64,000 nt of DNA, taken from positions 124,001 through 188,000 of the forward strand of contig NZ_VCRA01000012.1 in the NCBI RefSeq assembly GCF_005938385.1, in the 5' to 3' direction. This stretch comes from Paenibacillus mesophilus. Its GTDB lineage: Bacteria > Bacillota > Bacilli > Paenibacillales > NBRC-103111. How positions within the stretch are numbered: position 1 is the stretch's first letter; the number at the start of each line of letters is the position of its first letter. Of this stretch, positions 8,389-18,019 are shown piece after piece. A program made the position numbers and the translations under genes. Below the pieces are notes generated by a model. It was not told the origin of the DNA and did not search any database. It saw only the letters and a list, made by a program, of their open reading frames with translations.

Positions 8389-10336
8389 GAAGACCGCACG
8401 GAATCCGGATAAGAAGATCAGCAGACGGAAGCTGCTCGCTTCCTTGGGCGTGGCCGGAGCGGCCGTCGCCATGGGCGGAATGCACAGAACGGTGCTTTCC
8501 GCTCCCGCTTCGGGCGGAGCTTCGGTAGTGGGACACGTATACGGCGGGGGACAAGGCAGCAGCGGTCCGATCCATACCTTACTGAACGGGGAGACGGTAG
8601 TTGCAACGGCCCTTCAGGAATTGCGGACAAACTCCGATCCCGCGGAAGCCGCCGTCTATTTTGTGCGGGATAAAGGGCAGGAGGGCTGTTTCATCTTCGA
8701 TCCGGCGGACGACCAAACCGCCGACGATAACGGGATGACCGTCGTGTCCGTAAGCGGGGCCAGATTCAAGCGCATCGTGTTCGAGGAAGCGGTAAATGTC
8801 AAATGGTTCGGCGCCAAGGGCGACGGCCTCTCGGATGATACCGCAGCCGTCCGGGCGGCGATCGGTTACTGCATAAGCGCCGAGGCGACACTGTTGTGGC
8901 CGTCCGGGAAATATGTAACGACGGCAAGCCTTACCGGGCTGCATGCGGTCCGTCATGCGGGCTCCGGCAAGATTGTCCGCGGAGCCGACAACTGGCCGGT
9001 GCAGCCGAAGACGGCCGAGACGAGGCGCCTATACGTCGATCCGGCAGGCAGCGACGCTAATGACGGGCTTTCGGCGGCCCAGCCGCTAGGATCCTTGAGT
9101 GCCGCCCGCGATCTGATCGAAGCGGAGACGGGACGAAACGTCGGCTTCCACCGGATCGTGCTGGCTCCGGGAATCTATTCGAAAGGCTTCGGGACGCTGC
9201 AATCGCTGGTCATGGGCGACAGGCCGATCTATATCGACGGACCGAACGTCGGCGGACATCCTAACGTTCCGACCGCCATTGTGGATATGGCCTCGACCCC
9301 GAGCGAAGAGGCGTTCGCGGCAGGTGTTTATACGTACTTGATTGTAAGCAATGTTAAAGTCATAAACGCTCCCTCGGGTACGGCTTTTTACGCTAACGGC
9401 GGAACGCTTTCCATGCAAAACTGCCATACGAAAAACTGCTTGCAGGCGGGTGTCGCGAACGGTGTGGGCAGGTTGACCGCAAGCGGAGGCCTTTTTGACG
9501 GAACGAACGATGCCGGCACCGTCATCCCGAATTGCCGGGCGTTTTTCGGGGGGCTCAACTCGTTCTTGACTTTGTCCCATACCAGCTTGTCGCGAGCCGC
9601 CCTTATCCAAAACTATCAGCGGGGAATAGTCGCGGCGGGAGCGACTGCCGGCCATTTCGACTATACCCGGATTCATGACTGCGGCGTCGGCATCGAGTTT
9701 ACGCGCGGGTGCGGCGCTCCTAACACGCTTCGCATGCAGATTTACCGGTGCGGCGTCGGCGTGAAGGCCTACACACCTTGGTTCAACAACGGCATAGACT
9801 TCGGCGTCGGGACCGTGAACGCTTGTGCGATTCCGATTCAGGCATGGGGGAACGCTTCCGACCAAGGCTCGCTCGACAATGACGATGCGCGGTCACTCCG
9901 GCAGTACTCCACGAAGGATGTTCCGGCGGTCACCGGGAGCACATCGGAAAAAACGCTCTGGACGCCGGTCAGCTACAAGGGCGGATATCCGATTTACGGG
10001 GATACGGTGCGCTTGAAGCTGCGCGGACCTTGCGAGCTGAGCCAAGATGCCGTCCTGCGCGTCAAAATCGGAAGCAGCGTAATCCGCGAGTTCTCGGTAC
10101 CGGCCGGAACGAGTTCGTGGGCGCTCGATGCGGATCTTTTCAATACCGGGGCTTCGGATGTACGGCATTATTGTTCGTTATCGACGCAAAACACGCATTC
10201 GGCCCTTTATGGCTCATCCGGCCAAGCGATAAAGGCAACGGGAAACTCCGCCGTCACCGTAAGCGTACAGCTCGGATATGCCGGAGACCGCTTTACCGTC
10301 GGGTTTGCCTGCTGCGATACGACGCTCTTCGGGTGA
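8378..10336 (+). CDS. Tat-exported right-handed beta-helix protein (pectate-lyase-3 type)
   Basis: 652 residues. The N-terminus has a twin-arginine signal (SRRKLLASLGVAGAAVAMGG), so it is exported folded. Residues ~135-165 contain the VKWFGAKGDGLSDDTAAVRA motif that opens Pectate_lyase_3 domains, and later repeats (FYANGGTLSMQNCHTKNC and similar) fit beta-helix coils. A beta-sandwich-like C-terminus ends the protein. Likely a polysaccharide lyase or glycosidase, or a binding protein; catalytic residues not identified. SD GGAGG at 8365-8369 supports ATG 8378 inside the preceding gene. A paralogue lies at 36018-38030. Confidence 0.85.
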   Translation: MPNEKTARNPDKKISRRKLLASLGVAGAAVAMGGMHRTVLSAPASGGASVVGHVYGGGQGSSGPIHTLLNGETVVATALQELRTNSDPAEAAVYFVRDKGQEGCFIFDPADDQTADDNGMTVVSVSGARFKRIVFEEAVNVKWFGAKGDGLSDDTAAVRAAIGYCISAEATLLWPSGKYVTTASLTGLHAVRHAGSGKIVRGADNWPVQPKTAETRRLYVDPAGSDANDGLSAAQPLGSLSAARDLIEAETGRNVGFHRIVLAPGIYSKGFGTLQSLVMGDRPIYIDGPNVGGHPNVPTAIVDMASTPSEEAFAAGVYTYLIVSNVKVINAPSGTAFYANGGTLSMQNCHTKNCLQAGVANGVGRLTASGGLFDGTNDAGTVIPNCRAFFGGLNSFLTLSHTSLSRAALIQNYQRGIVAAGATAGHFDYTRIHDCGVGIEFTRGCGAPNTLRMQIYRCGVGVKAYTPWFNNGIDFGVGTVNACAIPIQAWGNASDQGSLDNDDARSLRQYSTKDVPAVTGSTSEKTLWTPVSYKGGYPIYGDTVRLKLRGPCELSQDAVLRVKIGSSVIREFSVPAGTSSWALDADLFNTGASDVRHYCSLSTQNTHSALYGSSGQAIKATGNSAVTVSVQLGYAGDRFTVGFACCDTTLFG

Positions 10337-10428
10337 TGCGTAGCAACCGCGGGCTTTGCGTGCTTGGGGTAGGGAATCGTCGGCTGCTTACCTACGGTAG
10401 CGGAGGGCCAATTTAGCGAGGATTAATG

Positions 10429-10453
10429 GAGTCGGGGAAACCCGGCTCTTTTT
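10429..10453 (+). terminator. Rho-independent terminator
   Basis: An 8-bp stem (GAGTCGGG with CCCGGCTC) and a short GAAA-type loop followed by a T run. It ends the FAD oxidoreductase/SBP/esterase/beta-helix operon. Confidence 0.8.
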
Positions 10454-10461
10454 CTGTGTAA

Positions 10462-10471
10462 TAAACGTTTA
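10462..10471. promoter_or_regulatory. Candidate LacI-type operator
   Basis: TAAACGTTTA is a perfect CG-centred palindrome, the core form of many LacI-family operators, 112 bp upstream of a lacI-type gene. A related half-site (AAAACGTAAAC) lies in the promoter spacer at ~10514-10526. Binding is inferred only. Confidence 0.4.
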
Positions 10472-10509
10472 AGTTATTAAAGTTAAAATAATAAATTTAA
10501 CTTTATATA

Positions 10510-10538
10510 TTGCAAAAAACGTAAACGGGATCTATAAT
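10510..10538 (+). promoter_or_regulatory. SigA-type promoter of the LacI regulator
   Basis: TTGCAA at 10510-10515 and TATAAT at 10533-10538 are separated by exactly 17 nt, 36 nt before the chosen start codon. Confidence 0.7.
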
Positions 10539-10573
10539 TGCTCGTATATACAAGAGAGAAGGAAGCGTGCGGC

Positions 10574-11551
10574 ATGGTCACGATCAAAGATATCGCCAAA
10601 GCGGCGGGCGTCACTTATGTAACCGTTTCCCGGGCGCTTAACGACGAGCCGGGAGTGAGCGAGCAGACGAGGCAGGCTATAAAGGCGCTAGCCGAGCAGA
10701 TGGATTATGTGCCGAGCCTGGCGGCGAAGAAGCTGGCTCAGCGCCAGCCGGACACGATCGGCATGATTTGGCCGAGAATAAAAGGTTTGTTCTTCTACGA
10801 CCTCGGCTTCGAGATTCAGCAGGAAGCGTCGCGCCGCGGCTTGCAGGTCATCATGTCGATGGTGAGCGCGGAGGAGGCGCTGCGCACGTTCAACCGGTAT
10901 TTCGTCGATTACATCGTTTATTGGCGTCCGGTCTGGAATCCGACGCTGGAGTTTTTGCAGGAGAAGGAGAAGTTTCGCGGCGAGATGCTTCTGCTCGGCG
11001 GCTGGAAAACCGATAGGGCGCACAGTATCACGATCGACAGAACCGGAGCGTTCCTCGATGCGGTACGTCATTTGGCAGAGCTCGGACACAGCAGCATCGC
11101 CTTCGTCGGGCAGCAGCGGGATCTCGACAAATATAACGGTTATATGCAGGGAATGGCGGAGGGCAAGCTGGATTACAGGCAGGAGCTTGTCGTCGACACA
11201 TACGATCCGGCCTTTGAAACGAGATTTAAACGGATGATGAGCGCCCCCGACCGCCCAAGCGCTATGGTGATCGACTCGCAAGGAACGTTGTTCCGGACGA
11301 ACCGGCTGCTCCGTCAACTGGACATCCGCATCCCGGAGCAATTGTCGCTCGTCGTGTATGACGACATTCCGGAGCTGGATTTTTTCGATGTACCGCTTAC
11401 GACGATAGGGCCTTCGATCGAGCAAATGGCGAAACGCACACTTGACATATTGACAAGGGAGACGACGGATGACGGCGAACGGTGGCTGGATGAAGAAATA
11501 CGCTGCCGATTGACGGCGAGAAGCTCGACGATTCCTTGGGAGGGGAAATAA
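10574..11551 (+). CDS. LacI-family transcriptional regulator
   Basis: 325 residues. The N-terminal helix-turn-helix (VTIKDIAKAAGVTYVTVSRA) and hinge are canonical, followed by a sensor domain with SIAFVGQQRDLDKYNGYMQG and VVYDDIPELDFFDVPLTTI near the C-terminus, as in the GalR/LacI family. ATG 10574 follows a GAAGGA ribosome site. It precedes an SBP and a large secreted glycosidase-like gene on the same strand, and probably controls them and itself. Effector unknown. Confidence 0.92.
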   Translation: MVTIKDIAKAAGVTYVTVSRALNDEPGVSEQTRQAIKALAEQMDYVPSLAAKKLAQRQPDTIGMIWPRIKGLFFYDLGFEIQQEASRRGLQVIMSMVSAEEALRTFNRYFVDYIVYWRPVWNPTLEFLQEKEKFRGEMLLLGGWKTDRAHSITIDRTGAFLDAVRHLAELGHSSIAFVGQQRDLDKYNGYMQGMAEGKLDYRQELVVDTYDPAFETRFKRMMSAPDRPSAMVIDSQGTLFRTNRLLRQLDIRIPEQLSLVVYDDIPELDFFDVPLTTIGPSIEQMAKRTLDILTRETTDDGERWLDEEIRCRLTARSSTIPWEGK

Positions 11552-11571
11552 CCCCTCTTCTTGATTTGAAA

Positions 11572-11583
11572 GAAATCGATTTC
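11572..11583. promoter_or_regulatory. 12-bp palindrome upstream of SBP gene
   Basis: GAAATCGATTTC is a perfect palindrome in the 188-bp gap between the LacI gene and the SBP gene, next to a TTGAAA hexamer at 11566. It could be an operator; nothing else in the gap is recognisable. Confidence 0.3.
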
Positions 11584-11739
11584 TATTATTTTTATTTGAA
11601 CTCCGGTTTGGATCCGCCCGTTTTCGCGAAGGGGGTGAGCAACGATTCGATCCGTATAGGAACGCGAAAGCGGCGGATGCAGCATACAAGGGGAAGCATG
11701 AAAAAGCGAAAGTTCACATGAAATCAAGGAGGCTATTCG

Positions 11740-13110
11740 ATGAAAAAGAAGCAAAGCTGGAGCGCATTGCTGACGTTCACTCTGATCGGCGCGCTACTCG
11801 CGTCCTGCTCGGGAGAGGGAACGGGCGGTGGGAGCAAAGGAGCGCAGCCGCAATCGGAAGGGAAGAAGGCGGACGGCAATGTCTCGGAGAAGAAACCGGA
11901 CGTCGCTTCAGAGCCTGCGGAGATCGTATTCTACTCCAACAACGGGGACCCGGTAGAAAGCTTCGATTACAAGTTCGGCAATTCGCTGCGCAAAAAATTT
12001 CCGAATTATACGATCAAGTACATTATGAAAGGACAAGGGACGAACTTGCCGGACCTGCTTGCCGCCGGCACCCGGTTCGATATTTTTTTCCAGACGATCG
12101 GCAATTTCGAGAATTATGCATTCACAAGCGACATCCAGTACGATATGACCGAGTTGATTGCAACACGCGGCGTCAATTTATCCCGCTTCGAGCCGACTAT
12201 CATCGATGCGGTCAAGCAGGCATCCGGAGGCAAGCTGTACGCTTTGCCGATTACGACGACAAACATGGTGCTGTATTACAACAAGACGATTTTCGACAAG
12301 TTCGGCGTTGCGTACCCGAAGGACGGCATGACTTGGGACGAAGTGAACGAGCTGGCCAAAAAGCTGTCGCGTAACGACGGGGGTACCCAGTATATCGGCT
12401 ATACCCATTCTCCCAACCATTCGATCCGGATGAACCAGCTGTCGCTTGGAACGACGGATTTGAAAACGGATACACCGACGATCAATACGGATGAGCGTTG
12501 GAAGAAGTTGTTCCAGACCACGTTTCTCGATCCGGTACAAGAGCCGAGCGCCCAAGAGTCTTTGAAGAAAACGAACAAAATCCCCGATGCGAACGATTTC
12601 GTGAAAACGAAAAACGTAGCGATGTTCGGCTACATGTCCCATCTCGTTCAAACATGGGAGGAGCAGTTCAAAGGAATCGATTGGGATTTCGTCTCGTTTC
12701 CGACCTTCAAGGAGCTGCCCGGCGTAGGCTCGCAATCCTACCCGAGCTACTTCGGCATTACGAAGATGGCGAAGAACAAGGAAGCCGCCATGGAAGTGCT
12801 CAAATATATGGCGTCCGACGAATTCCAGACGGAGCTTGCGCGCAAAGGCCTCATCCCGGTGCTGAAGGACCAGGCGGTTCTCCAGCAGCTCGGCAAGGAG
12901 TCTCCTTTCAAGGATAAAAACTGGAAGTCGGTGTTCCACAACAAATTCGCTCCGATTCCGGCATTGTCTCCGATCGAAGCCGAGCTGGCCGGGATATATA
13001 CTACGTATGCGACCAAGGCCCAGATCGGCACGGTTGATCTGAACACGGCGCTTCGCCAGGCGGAGGAAGACGCAAAGAAGAAAATAGCCGAATACAAGCA
13101 GCGCAAATAA
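11740..13110 (+). CDS. Extracellular solute-binding lipoprotein, family 1
   Basis: 456 residues. Lipoprotein signal with LLASC lipobox (Cys23), then a low-complexity linker and the binding domain. The subfamily signature is YNKTIFDKFGVAYPKDGMTW, followed by LAKKLSRNDGGTQYIGY, and the C-terminus has DLNTALRQAEEDAKKKI. An AAGGAGG site precedes ATG. It is followed 40 nt later by a secreted multi-domain glycosidase-like protein, suggesting it captures the products. No permease gene nearby. Confidence 0.93.
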   Translation: MKKKQSWSALLTFTLIGALLASCSGEGTGGGSKGAQPQSEGKKADGNVSEKKPDVASEPAEIVFYSNNGDPVESFDYKFGNSLRKKFPNYTIKYIMKGQGTNLPDLLAAGTRFDIFFQTIGNFENYAFTSDIQYDMTELIATRGVNLSRFEPTIIDAVKQASGGKLYALPITTTNMVLYYNKTIFDKFGVAYPKDGMTWDEVNELAKKLSRNDGGTQYIGYTHSPNHSIRMNQLSLGTTDLKTDTPTINTDERWKKLFQTTFLDPVQEPSAQESLKKTNKIPDANDFVKTKNVAMFGYMSHLVQTWEEQFKGIDWDFVSFPTFKELPGVGSQSYPSYFGITKMAKNKEAAMEVLKYMASDEFQTELARKGLIPVLKDQAVLQQLGKESPFKDKNWKSVFHNKFAPIPALSPIEAELAGIYTTYATKAQIGTVDLNTALRQAEEDAKKKIAEYKQRK

Positions 13111-13149
13111 ACGAATGAAGGCTTCACAAGTCGAAGGAGGGCGAAAAGC

Positions 13150-16100
13150 ATGGCTTATCCGAGGAAAAGGCTGCCGAATCTCATCCTTATCGTCTGTTTG
13201 CTTGCGCAATCATTACTAGTATCGTTCGGCTGGCCGGAACGGGCCGGGGCGGAGAACACGAATCCGAACCTGATGCAAAATCCGGGCTTCGAGCAAGCTT
13301 CGGGTAACGTTCCGGAGCATTGGCAGGCGATGGGAGGCTGGGGCGTCTCCGGCGTCGCACTCTCTTCCCAAGCTCATTCCGGTTCCCGGTCGGCATCCGT
13401 CAGCTCAGGGACTTTGACGAATCCTTGGGTGCTGCAGAAGGTGCCGGTGGAAGCGGGGAGCACGTACGAGTTCTCGACTTGGTTCAAAACGTCGGGCGTA
13501 CAGGGCAAAGGAGTCGTGCTGAAGGTGGAGTTTTACAGCAGCGAGGCCGGCGGCTCCGCCAATTGGGTATTCGAGAAATTCGGTCCGTACATCCGCGAAA
13601 CGACCGGCGATTGGCAGCCGTACAAGTTCCGCCTGCAAGCTCCGGAAGGGGCGGTCGTCGCTGTCGTGTACTTGCGGCTATGGGGGACCGGGACGGTGCT
13701 GTTCGACGATGCCGCCGTGAAGCTGGTCAACTTGACGATGACGACCGACCAGATCGTCTACTACTCGGACGTTACGGAAGGCAAGGTGGCGATCCGCAAC
13801 CGGTTCACGGACGATGTATATACGGGCAAAACGATCGGAATCCGGATAACGGATGCCGTCAATGGGACGGTGATCCATTCGGTGTACGGTCTGGCAGCGC
13901 AGCCGGACATGACGCTGACCTTCGATCCGCGCGGCATGAGCCTGAATACGCCGTACGAGGTGGAGACGGTGCTGTCGGCATCGGATCAGACCGTCATTGA
14001 TCGCGCTTCGGCGCGCATTTACCGGTATAACCGACCGACGTCGGTGCCGGCTGGCGGACTTATAAGGGTGGACGGCGAGCCGTTCTTTCCGGTCATCGCT
14101 TATCATGCGAATGTGGAGCAGTATCCGCTGCTGCATGAAATCGGCGTCAATACGGTCCAAGGCGTGAACGCCGGGACGACCGCCGCGATCCGCCAGGCGA
14201 TGGATTCGGCCCATGCGAATGGCTTGAAAGTATTGTTCCCGCTCTACTATTACATGAACATTACCCAAGATTTCGCGAAAATGGCGCAATACGTCGCGGA
14301 GTTCAAAGACCACCCTGCGCTTCTCGCCTGGATGACGATCGATGAGCCGAGCGGAAACGGCGTAACCGTGGAGCAGACGGCGGCCGCCTATGCAATCGTG
14401 CGCGCGCTCGATCCGACGCACCCGGTCTATACGGTGGAAGGCGATCGAAACGAATACGCCAACTACGGCCGCGTGCCGGATGTGCTGACCGTCGATTCGT
14501 ACCCTTTGCCGAACAGGCCGATCGCGAACGTAGGCGACGATGTGCGGCGGGCGGCAGAAGCGGCGAAGGCGGGAAGGCCGGTATGGTCTATTCTGCAAAC
14601 GTTCGCCTATCCGCCTCCGTCGGCGTGGACGTATTTGCCGACGATCGCGGAAGTGCGCAACATGGCGTATCAATCGCTGTTGGCCGGTGCGACCGGCTTG
14701 GGCTATTACGCGCTTAACGATCCGGGCTGGAGCCTTGCGGACTCGGCGCTGTGGCCGGGGCTGAAGCGGTTTGCGACCGAGCTCGGGCTGATGGCGGACT
14801 TGTCGCGGCTGACGCCTGCCGATCACCGGAATGAGGACGGCGTGGAATGGGCGGTCTGGGACAAGGCGGGAGAGCTGTATGTCGTTGCAATCAACAAGAC
14901 CGATCAGACGAAAGCCGTTTCCGTCGCTTTACCCGAAACCGGCTACCATGCCGAGCTGCTGTACGGCGATTATCCGGCATCATACGACGATTCGACAGGG
15001 CAATTGAACGTTACGCTCGATGCCCGGCAAACGTCGGTGTACAAACTTACGCCTTTCAGGACAATGGCCGATCAGACCTTTTCGCTGCTCGGGCAAGCGG
15101 AAGAGCTGTCCTCGCACCCGCATTGGCGGAATAAAGTTTCGCGGCTGGCCGCGGATATGGAGACGATAGCGGAACAACTGGCCGGGACGGCGCCCGATCA
15201 GAACGGCATCGCAGCGGATGCGGCGAAAGCGTTCAAAACGATGGAGCAGCTGAAATCGTGGATAGAAGGACAATCCGATTCCGCGCTCGGCGGTAATCGG
15301 GACGCGATGACCAGCTTACTGAATCAAGCGATCGGGAAAATGTCGCCCCTTGCGGCTGCTCAAGTCGGGCTGCGGCTCGATATTGTGCCGGAAGAGGCGA
15401 TCGGCGGCAATGAGGCCAAGGTGATCGTTCGGGCGGTCAACAGGGGGCAAACGGACGTAAATGATGTTGCGTGGACAGTCCGGTTCCCTGAGTCATTCCA
15501 GCTCCCTTCGGCTTCCGGGGCGATCGGTACGCTTCCGGGCGGTCAAACTTACGAGAAGGAGCTGACGTTCGCCATTCCGCCGGGGGTAAGCCAAGCGGTT
15601 TACAGCGTTGCGGGAGATGTTTCTTTCGAATATCGGAGCGTGCTGCTGCATGTCGGTGCGGCCAAAGGATTCGGCACGTCGCCGATGCTCGAAACGGCAC
15701 TCGTACCGGCTGACGTAACGGTGACCGGGCCCGGAAATGTACCGTTCGGCGTACGTCTTACGAACCGGTCGGGCAGTGCCGTTACGGCCGAACTGCGCGC
15801 AGACGCGCCGGCGGAAATCGGCTTGAGCCTGCCTGCCGCCGTCCCGCTTCAGGCCGGCGGGTCCGTTACCGTACAAGGCTCCGTATACTTGAATTCGGCT
15901 AACGCGGCGGATGGCACCTATACGGCGGCAATACGGCCGAGCGTGGGCGGATACTCGTTCGATACGCAGCTGTTGACCGTTAACGTCAAACGAAACATGG
16001 TGAACAATCCGGGCTTCGAAATCGCTGCGGCTAACGGCAGCTCGCCTGCCGGCTGGAATATGGGCAAAGGCTACTGGGACGATGCCTCCGCTCACGGGGG

Positions 16101-16449
16101 AGTCCGTTCGGTTAAGCTTATTCCGGACAGCGCGAATGCCAACAATTTCATCGCCTCGTCCGCGATTCCCCTCGTTGCGGGCAAAAGCTACAAATTGTCG
16201 GGATGGCTGAAGCATGAAGCAACGTCCGGACAAATTTTGTTCGGGGTACGGTATGTGAACGCCGCGGGGGCTACGATCTCGTATCAGCTTCCGGTTGTTC
16301 CGGCAAGCGCGGATTGGACTTACCGCGAATTGCCGCTCGCGATCCCGGCCGGGACGGCGCAAGTTTATGTCTACTTCCGGATGAATCAGGCCGCGAGTGG
16401 GCCGGCGTGGCTTGACGACGTGTCGCTGGTGGAAAGCCTGACTCCTTAG
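13150..16449 (+). CDS. Secreted multidomain glycosidase-like protein with two CBM-like modules
   Basis: 1099 residues, Sec signal peptide (~1-35). A CBM4/9-like beta-sandwich follows (NLMQNPGFE at ~40, ending LFDDAAVKLV). A second beta domain precedes a TIM-barrel region at ~300-560 beginning LIRVDGEPFFPVIAYH; the MTIDEPSG motif (Glu399) matches the strand-4 acid/base position of clan GH-A enzymes. A helical linker, two beta-sandwich segments and a C-terminal CBM4/9-like module (NNPGFE ~952, ending WLDDVSLVESL) complete it. It probably works outside the cell on a plant or microbial polysaccharide and is cotranscribed with the SBP. The GH family is not certain. Confidence 0.82.
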   Translation: MAYPRKRLPNLILIVCLLAQSLLVSFGWPERAGAENTNPNLMQNPGFEQASGNVPEHWQAMGGWGVSGVALSSQAHSGSRSASVSSGTLTNPWVLQKVPVEAGSTYEFSTWFKTSGVQGKGVVLKVEFYSSEAGGSANWVFEKFGPYIRETTGDWQPYKFRLQAPEGAVVAVVYLRLWGTGTVLFDDAAVKLVNLTMTTDQIVYYSDVTEGKVAIRNRFTDDVYTGKTIGIRITDAVNGTVIHSVYGLAAQPDMTLTFDPRGMSLNTPYEVETVLSASDQTVIDRASARIYRYNRPTSVPAGGLIRVDGEPFFPVIAYHANVEQYPLLHEIGVNTVQGVNAGTTAAIRQAMDSAHANGLKVLFPLYYYMNITQDFAKMAQYVAEFKDHPALLAWMTIDEPSGNGVTVEQTAAAYAIVRALDPTHPVYTVEGDRNEYANYGRVPDVLTVDSYPLPNRPIANVGDDVRRAAEAAKAGRPVWSILQTFAYPPPSAWTYLPTIAEVRNMAYQSLLAGATGLGYYALNDPGWSLADSALWPGLKRFATELGLMADLSRLTPADHRNEDGVEWAVWDKAGELYVVAINKTDQTKAVSVALPETGYHAELLYGDYPASYDDSTGQLNVTLDARQTSVYKLTPFRTMADQTFSLLGQAEELSSHPHWRNKVSRLAADMETIAEQLAGTAPDQNGIAADAAKAFKTMEQLKSWIEGQSDSALGGNRDAMTSLLNQAIGKMSPLAAAQVGLRLDIVPEEAIGGNEAKVIVRAVNRGQTDVNDVAWTVRFPESFQLPSASGAIGTLPGGQTYEKELTFAIPPGVSQAVYSVAGDVSFEYRSVLLHVGAAKGFGTSPMLETALVPADVTVTGPGNVPFGVRLTNRSGSAVTAELRADAPAEIGLSLPAAVPLQAGGSVTVQGSVYLNSANAADGTYTAAIRPSVGGYSFDTQLLTVNVKRNMVNNPGFEIAAANGSSPAGWNMGKGYWDDASAHGGVRSVKLIPDSANANNFIASSAIPLVAGKSYKLSGWLKHEATSGQILFGVRYVNAAGATISYQLPVVPASADWTYRELPLAIPAGTAQVYVYFRMNQAASGPAWLDDVSLVESLTP

Positions 16450-16873
16450 GCGCAATATAGAGTATAATCAAACAAGCGAGAAGAGCTGGTTTCCGGCGCT
16501 GAGGCTGTTGAGGAAGTCAAAAAGAGAATCGAACAGTCTAAAAGGGGTTGGGGAGATGTGCGTAAAGCGAAGCGTCTGACTTTAAAATTTAGTTGTAACC
16601 GCTAAAAAATTTAAAAAAACAACTCGATTTTAACGGAAGTGGAGCGCATTCCCCAATCCCTTGCCTTCACAACCTCCTCTTTTTGCACACTTTCTTAACG
16701 AACTAAGAGCCGGTTTCCGGCTCTTTTCGTTTTTCCTGGGGTTCTGTGACGTTGAATTTTAAATTGTAATCGATTTCTAACAAAAGGATATGGTAAAATC
16801 GGGATGGTAACAACGTTAACCGAAGCAACCTTTGAACTTACTCGGATCAATCATTCCAAGGAGGCCGCGAACG
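16450..16873. other. Intergenic region, 424 bp
   Basis: AT-richer than its surroundings. It contains a terminator at 16705 and possible control sequences before the SGNH gene (TAAAAT at 16794-16799 without a clear -35; AACGTT-centred inverted repeat near 16806-16821). A 47-codon open frame without a start codon lies at ~16469-16609; I could not assign it to a family. Confidence 0.5.
16705..16735. terminator. Rho-independent terminator
   Basis: A 9-bp perfect stem (AAGAGCCGG / CCGGCTCTT) with a TTT loop and T-rich tail. Confidence 0.8.
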
Positions 16874-17998
16874 ATGGCGGAGCAAACGACTCAATCGAAT
16901 CGGGTGGACGCGCAGAAGCTGGACCCGAATATGAAGCTGGAGCAGACGGGAGAATTGGGATTGAAATGGCTGTCGCCGAAGGAGCAGCCTTTCCGCTTGT
17001 CCGGCTTCCCGTGGTTTCATCAGGACGGAGTGTACCGGAGAATGCCCGTGCAGCCCAAGCACGAGCTGCCACCGGCGGTGAACCAGCTGGCCAATTCGAC
17101 GGCGGGCGGACAGATCGCGTTCCGGACGGATTCGCCCCGTCTTGCCATTCGCGTGGAGCTAACGGGCAAAGCGAACATGTATCATATGCCCGCAACCGGA
17201 CAATGCGGCTTCGACATTTATTTGGGAGAGCCCGGCGACCAGCAATATTTTGGCACGACGCGCTACGACCATACGCAATTGTCCTATGAAGTCGTTCTAT
17301 ACGAGTTCCCGAATACGGAGCTGCGGCATGTTACGCTCAACTTTCCTTTGTATCAAGGCGTGAAGGAAGTATCGATCGGGATCGCGGCAGGCTCGCGGAT
17401 CGAGGAGCCGCTTCCGTACCGCACTGACAAGAAAGTGATCGTGTACGGGACGTCGATTACGCAAGGGGGCTGTGCGACCCGGCCGGGGATGGCTTATACG
17501 AACATTTTGAGCCGCCGCATTCCGCTGGAATTCGTGAATCTCGGCTTCTCCGGAAACGGCAGGGGAGAACCCGAAGTTGCGCGCGTGCTGACCGAGATCG
17601 AAGATCCCGCTCTGCTCGTGCTCGATTACGAGGCAAACGCCGTCGGTGTGGAGCTTATGAAACGGACGCTGCCCGAATTTATCCGGATTTACCGCGAGGC
17701 GCGTCCCGAGGTGCCGATATTGGTCGTCTCCAAAATCCAATATGCCCGCGAACGGTTCGAACCGGCGCTGCTGCAGCTGCGGCTCGATATGAAGAAGGTG
17801 GAGATGGACACGGTAGAGATGTACCGCAGCCAAGGCGACGCGAACATTCATTTCTTCGACGGCACCGCGCTGCTCGGTACGGACAGTTATAATGAATGCA
17901 CGGTCGACGGGGTGCATCCGACCGACCTCGGCTTTCTGCGGATGGCGGACACGCTCACTCCGGTGTTCCGGGACTTGCTGAAGGGCGAGCTGGCGTAG
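16874..17998 (+). CDS. SGNH/GDSL hydrolase with GxDLY-like N-terminal domain (copy 1)
   Basis: 374 residues, no signal peptide. The N-terminal half is a beta-sandwich with STAGGQIAFRTDS and CGFDIY, matching the GxDLY domain that precedes SGNH esterases. The catalytic half shows block I YGTSITQGG (Ser nucleophile), block II NLGFSGNG, an Asn in LDYEANA and the C-terminal DGVHPTDLGF (Asp/His). Such enzymes deacetylate carbohydrates. AAGGAGG at 16858-16864 selects ATG 16874. A close paralogue follows 21 nt downstream. Confidence 0.88.
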   Translation: MAEQTTQSNRVDAQKLDPNMKLEQTGELGLKWLSPKEQPFRLSGFPWFHQDGVYRRMPVQPKHELPPAVNQLANSTAGGQIAFRTDSPRLAIRVELTGKANMYHMPATGQCGFDIYLGEPGDQQYFGTTRYDHTQLSYEVVLYEFPNTELRHVTLNFPLYQGVKEVSIGIAAGSRIEEPLPYRTDKKVIVYGTSITQGGCATRPGMAYTNILSRRIPLEFVNLGFSGNGRGEPEVARVLTEIEDPALLVLDYEANAVGVELMKRTLPEFIRIYREARPEVPILVVSKIQYARERFEPALLQLRLDMKKVEMDTVEMYRSQGDANIHFFDGTALLGTDSYNECTVDGVHPTDLGFLRMADTLTPVFRDLLKGELA

Positions 17999-18019
17999 GC
18001 ACAAAGGAGGCCGAATTCG

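Noticed and set aside
11698..11721. Seven-codon frame (MKKRKFT) before the SBP at 11740
   Set aside because: Too short and no feature beyond a purine-rich upstream stretch.
16469..16609. 47-codon open frame with Glu/Lys-rich product in the 16.5-kb gap
   Set aside because: No start codon or ribosome site and no family recognised; open frames of this size arise by chance.
11574..16779. Shared 12-mer AATCGATTTCTA upstream of the SBP (11574) and SGNH (16768) genes
   Set aside because: In 64 kb more than a hundred shared 12-mers are expected by chance, so it is not evidence of a common operator.
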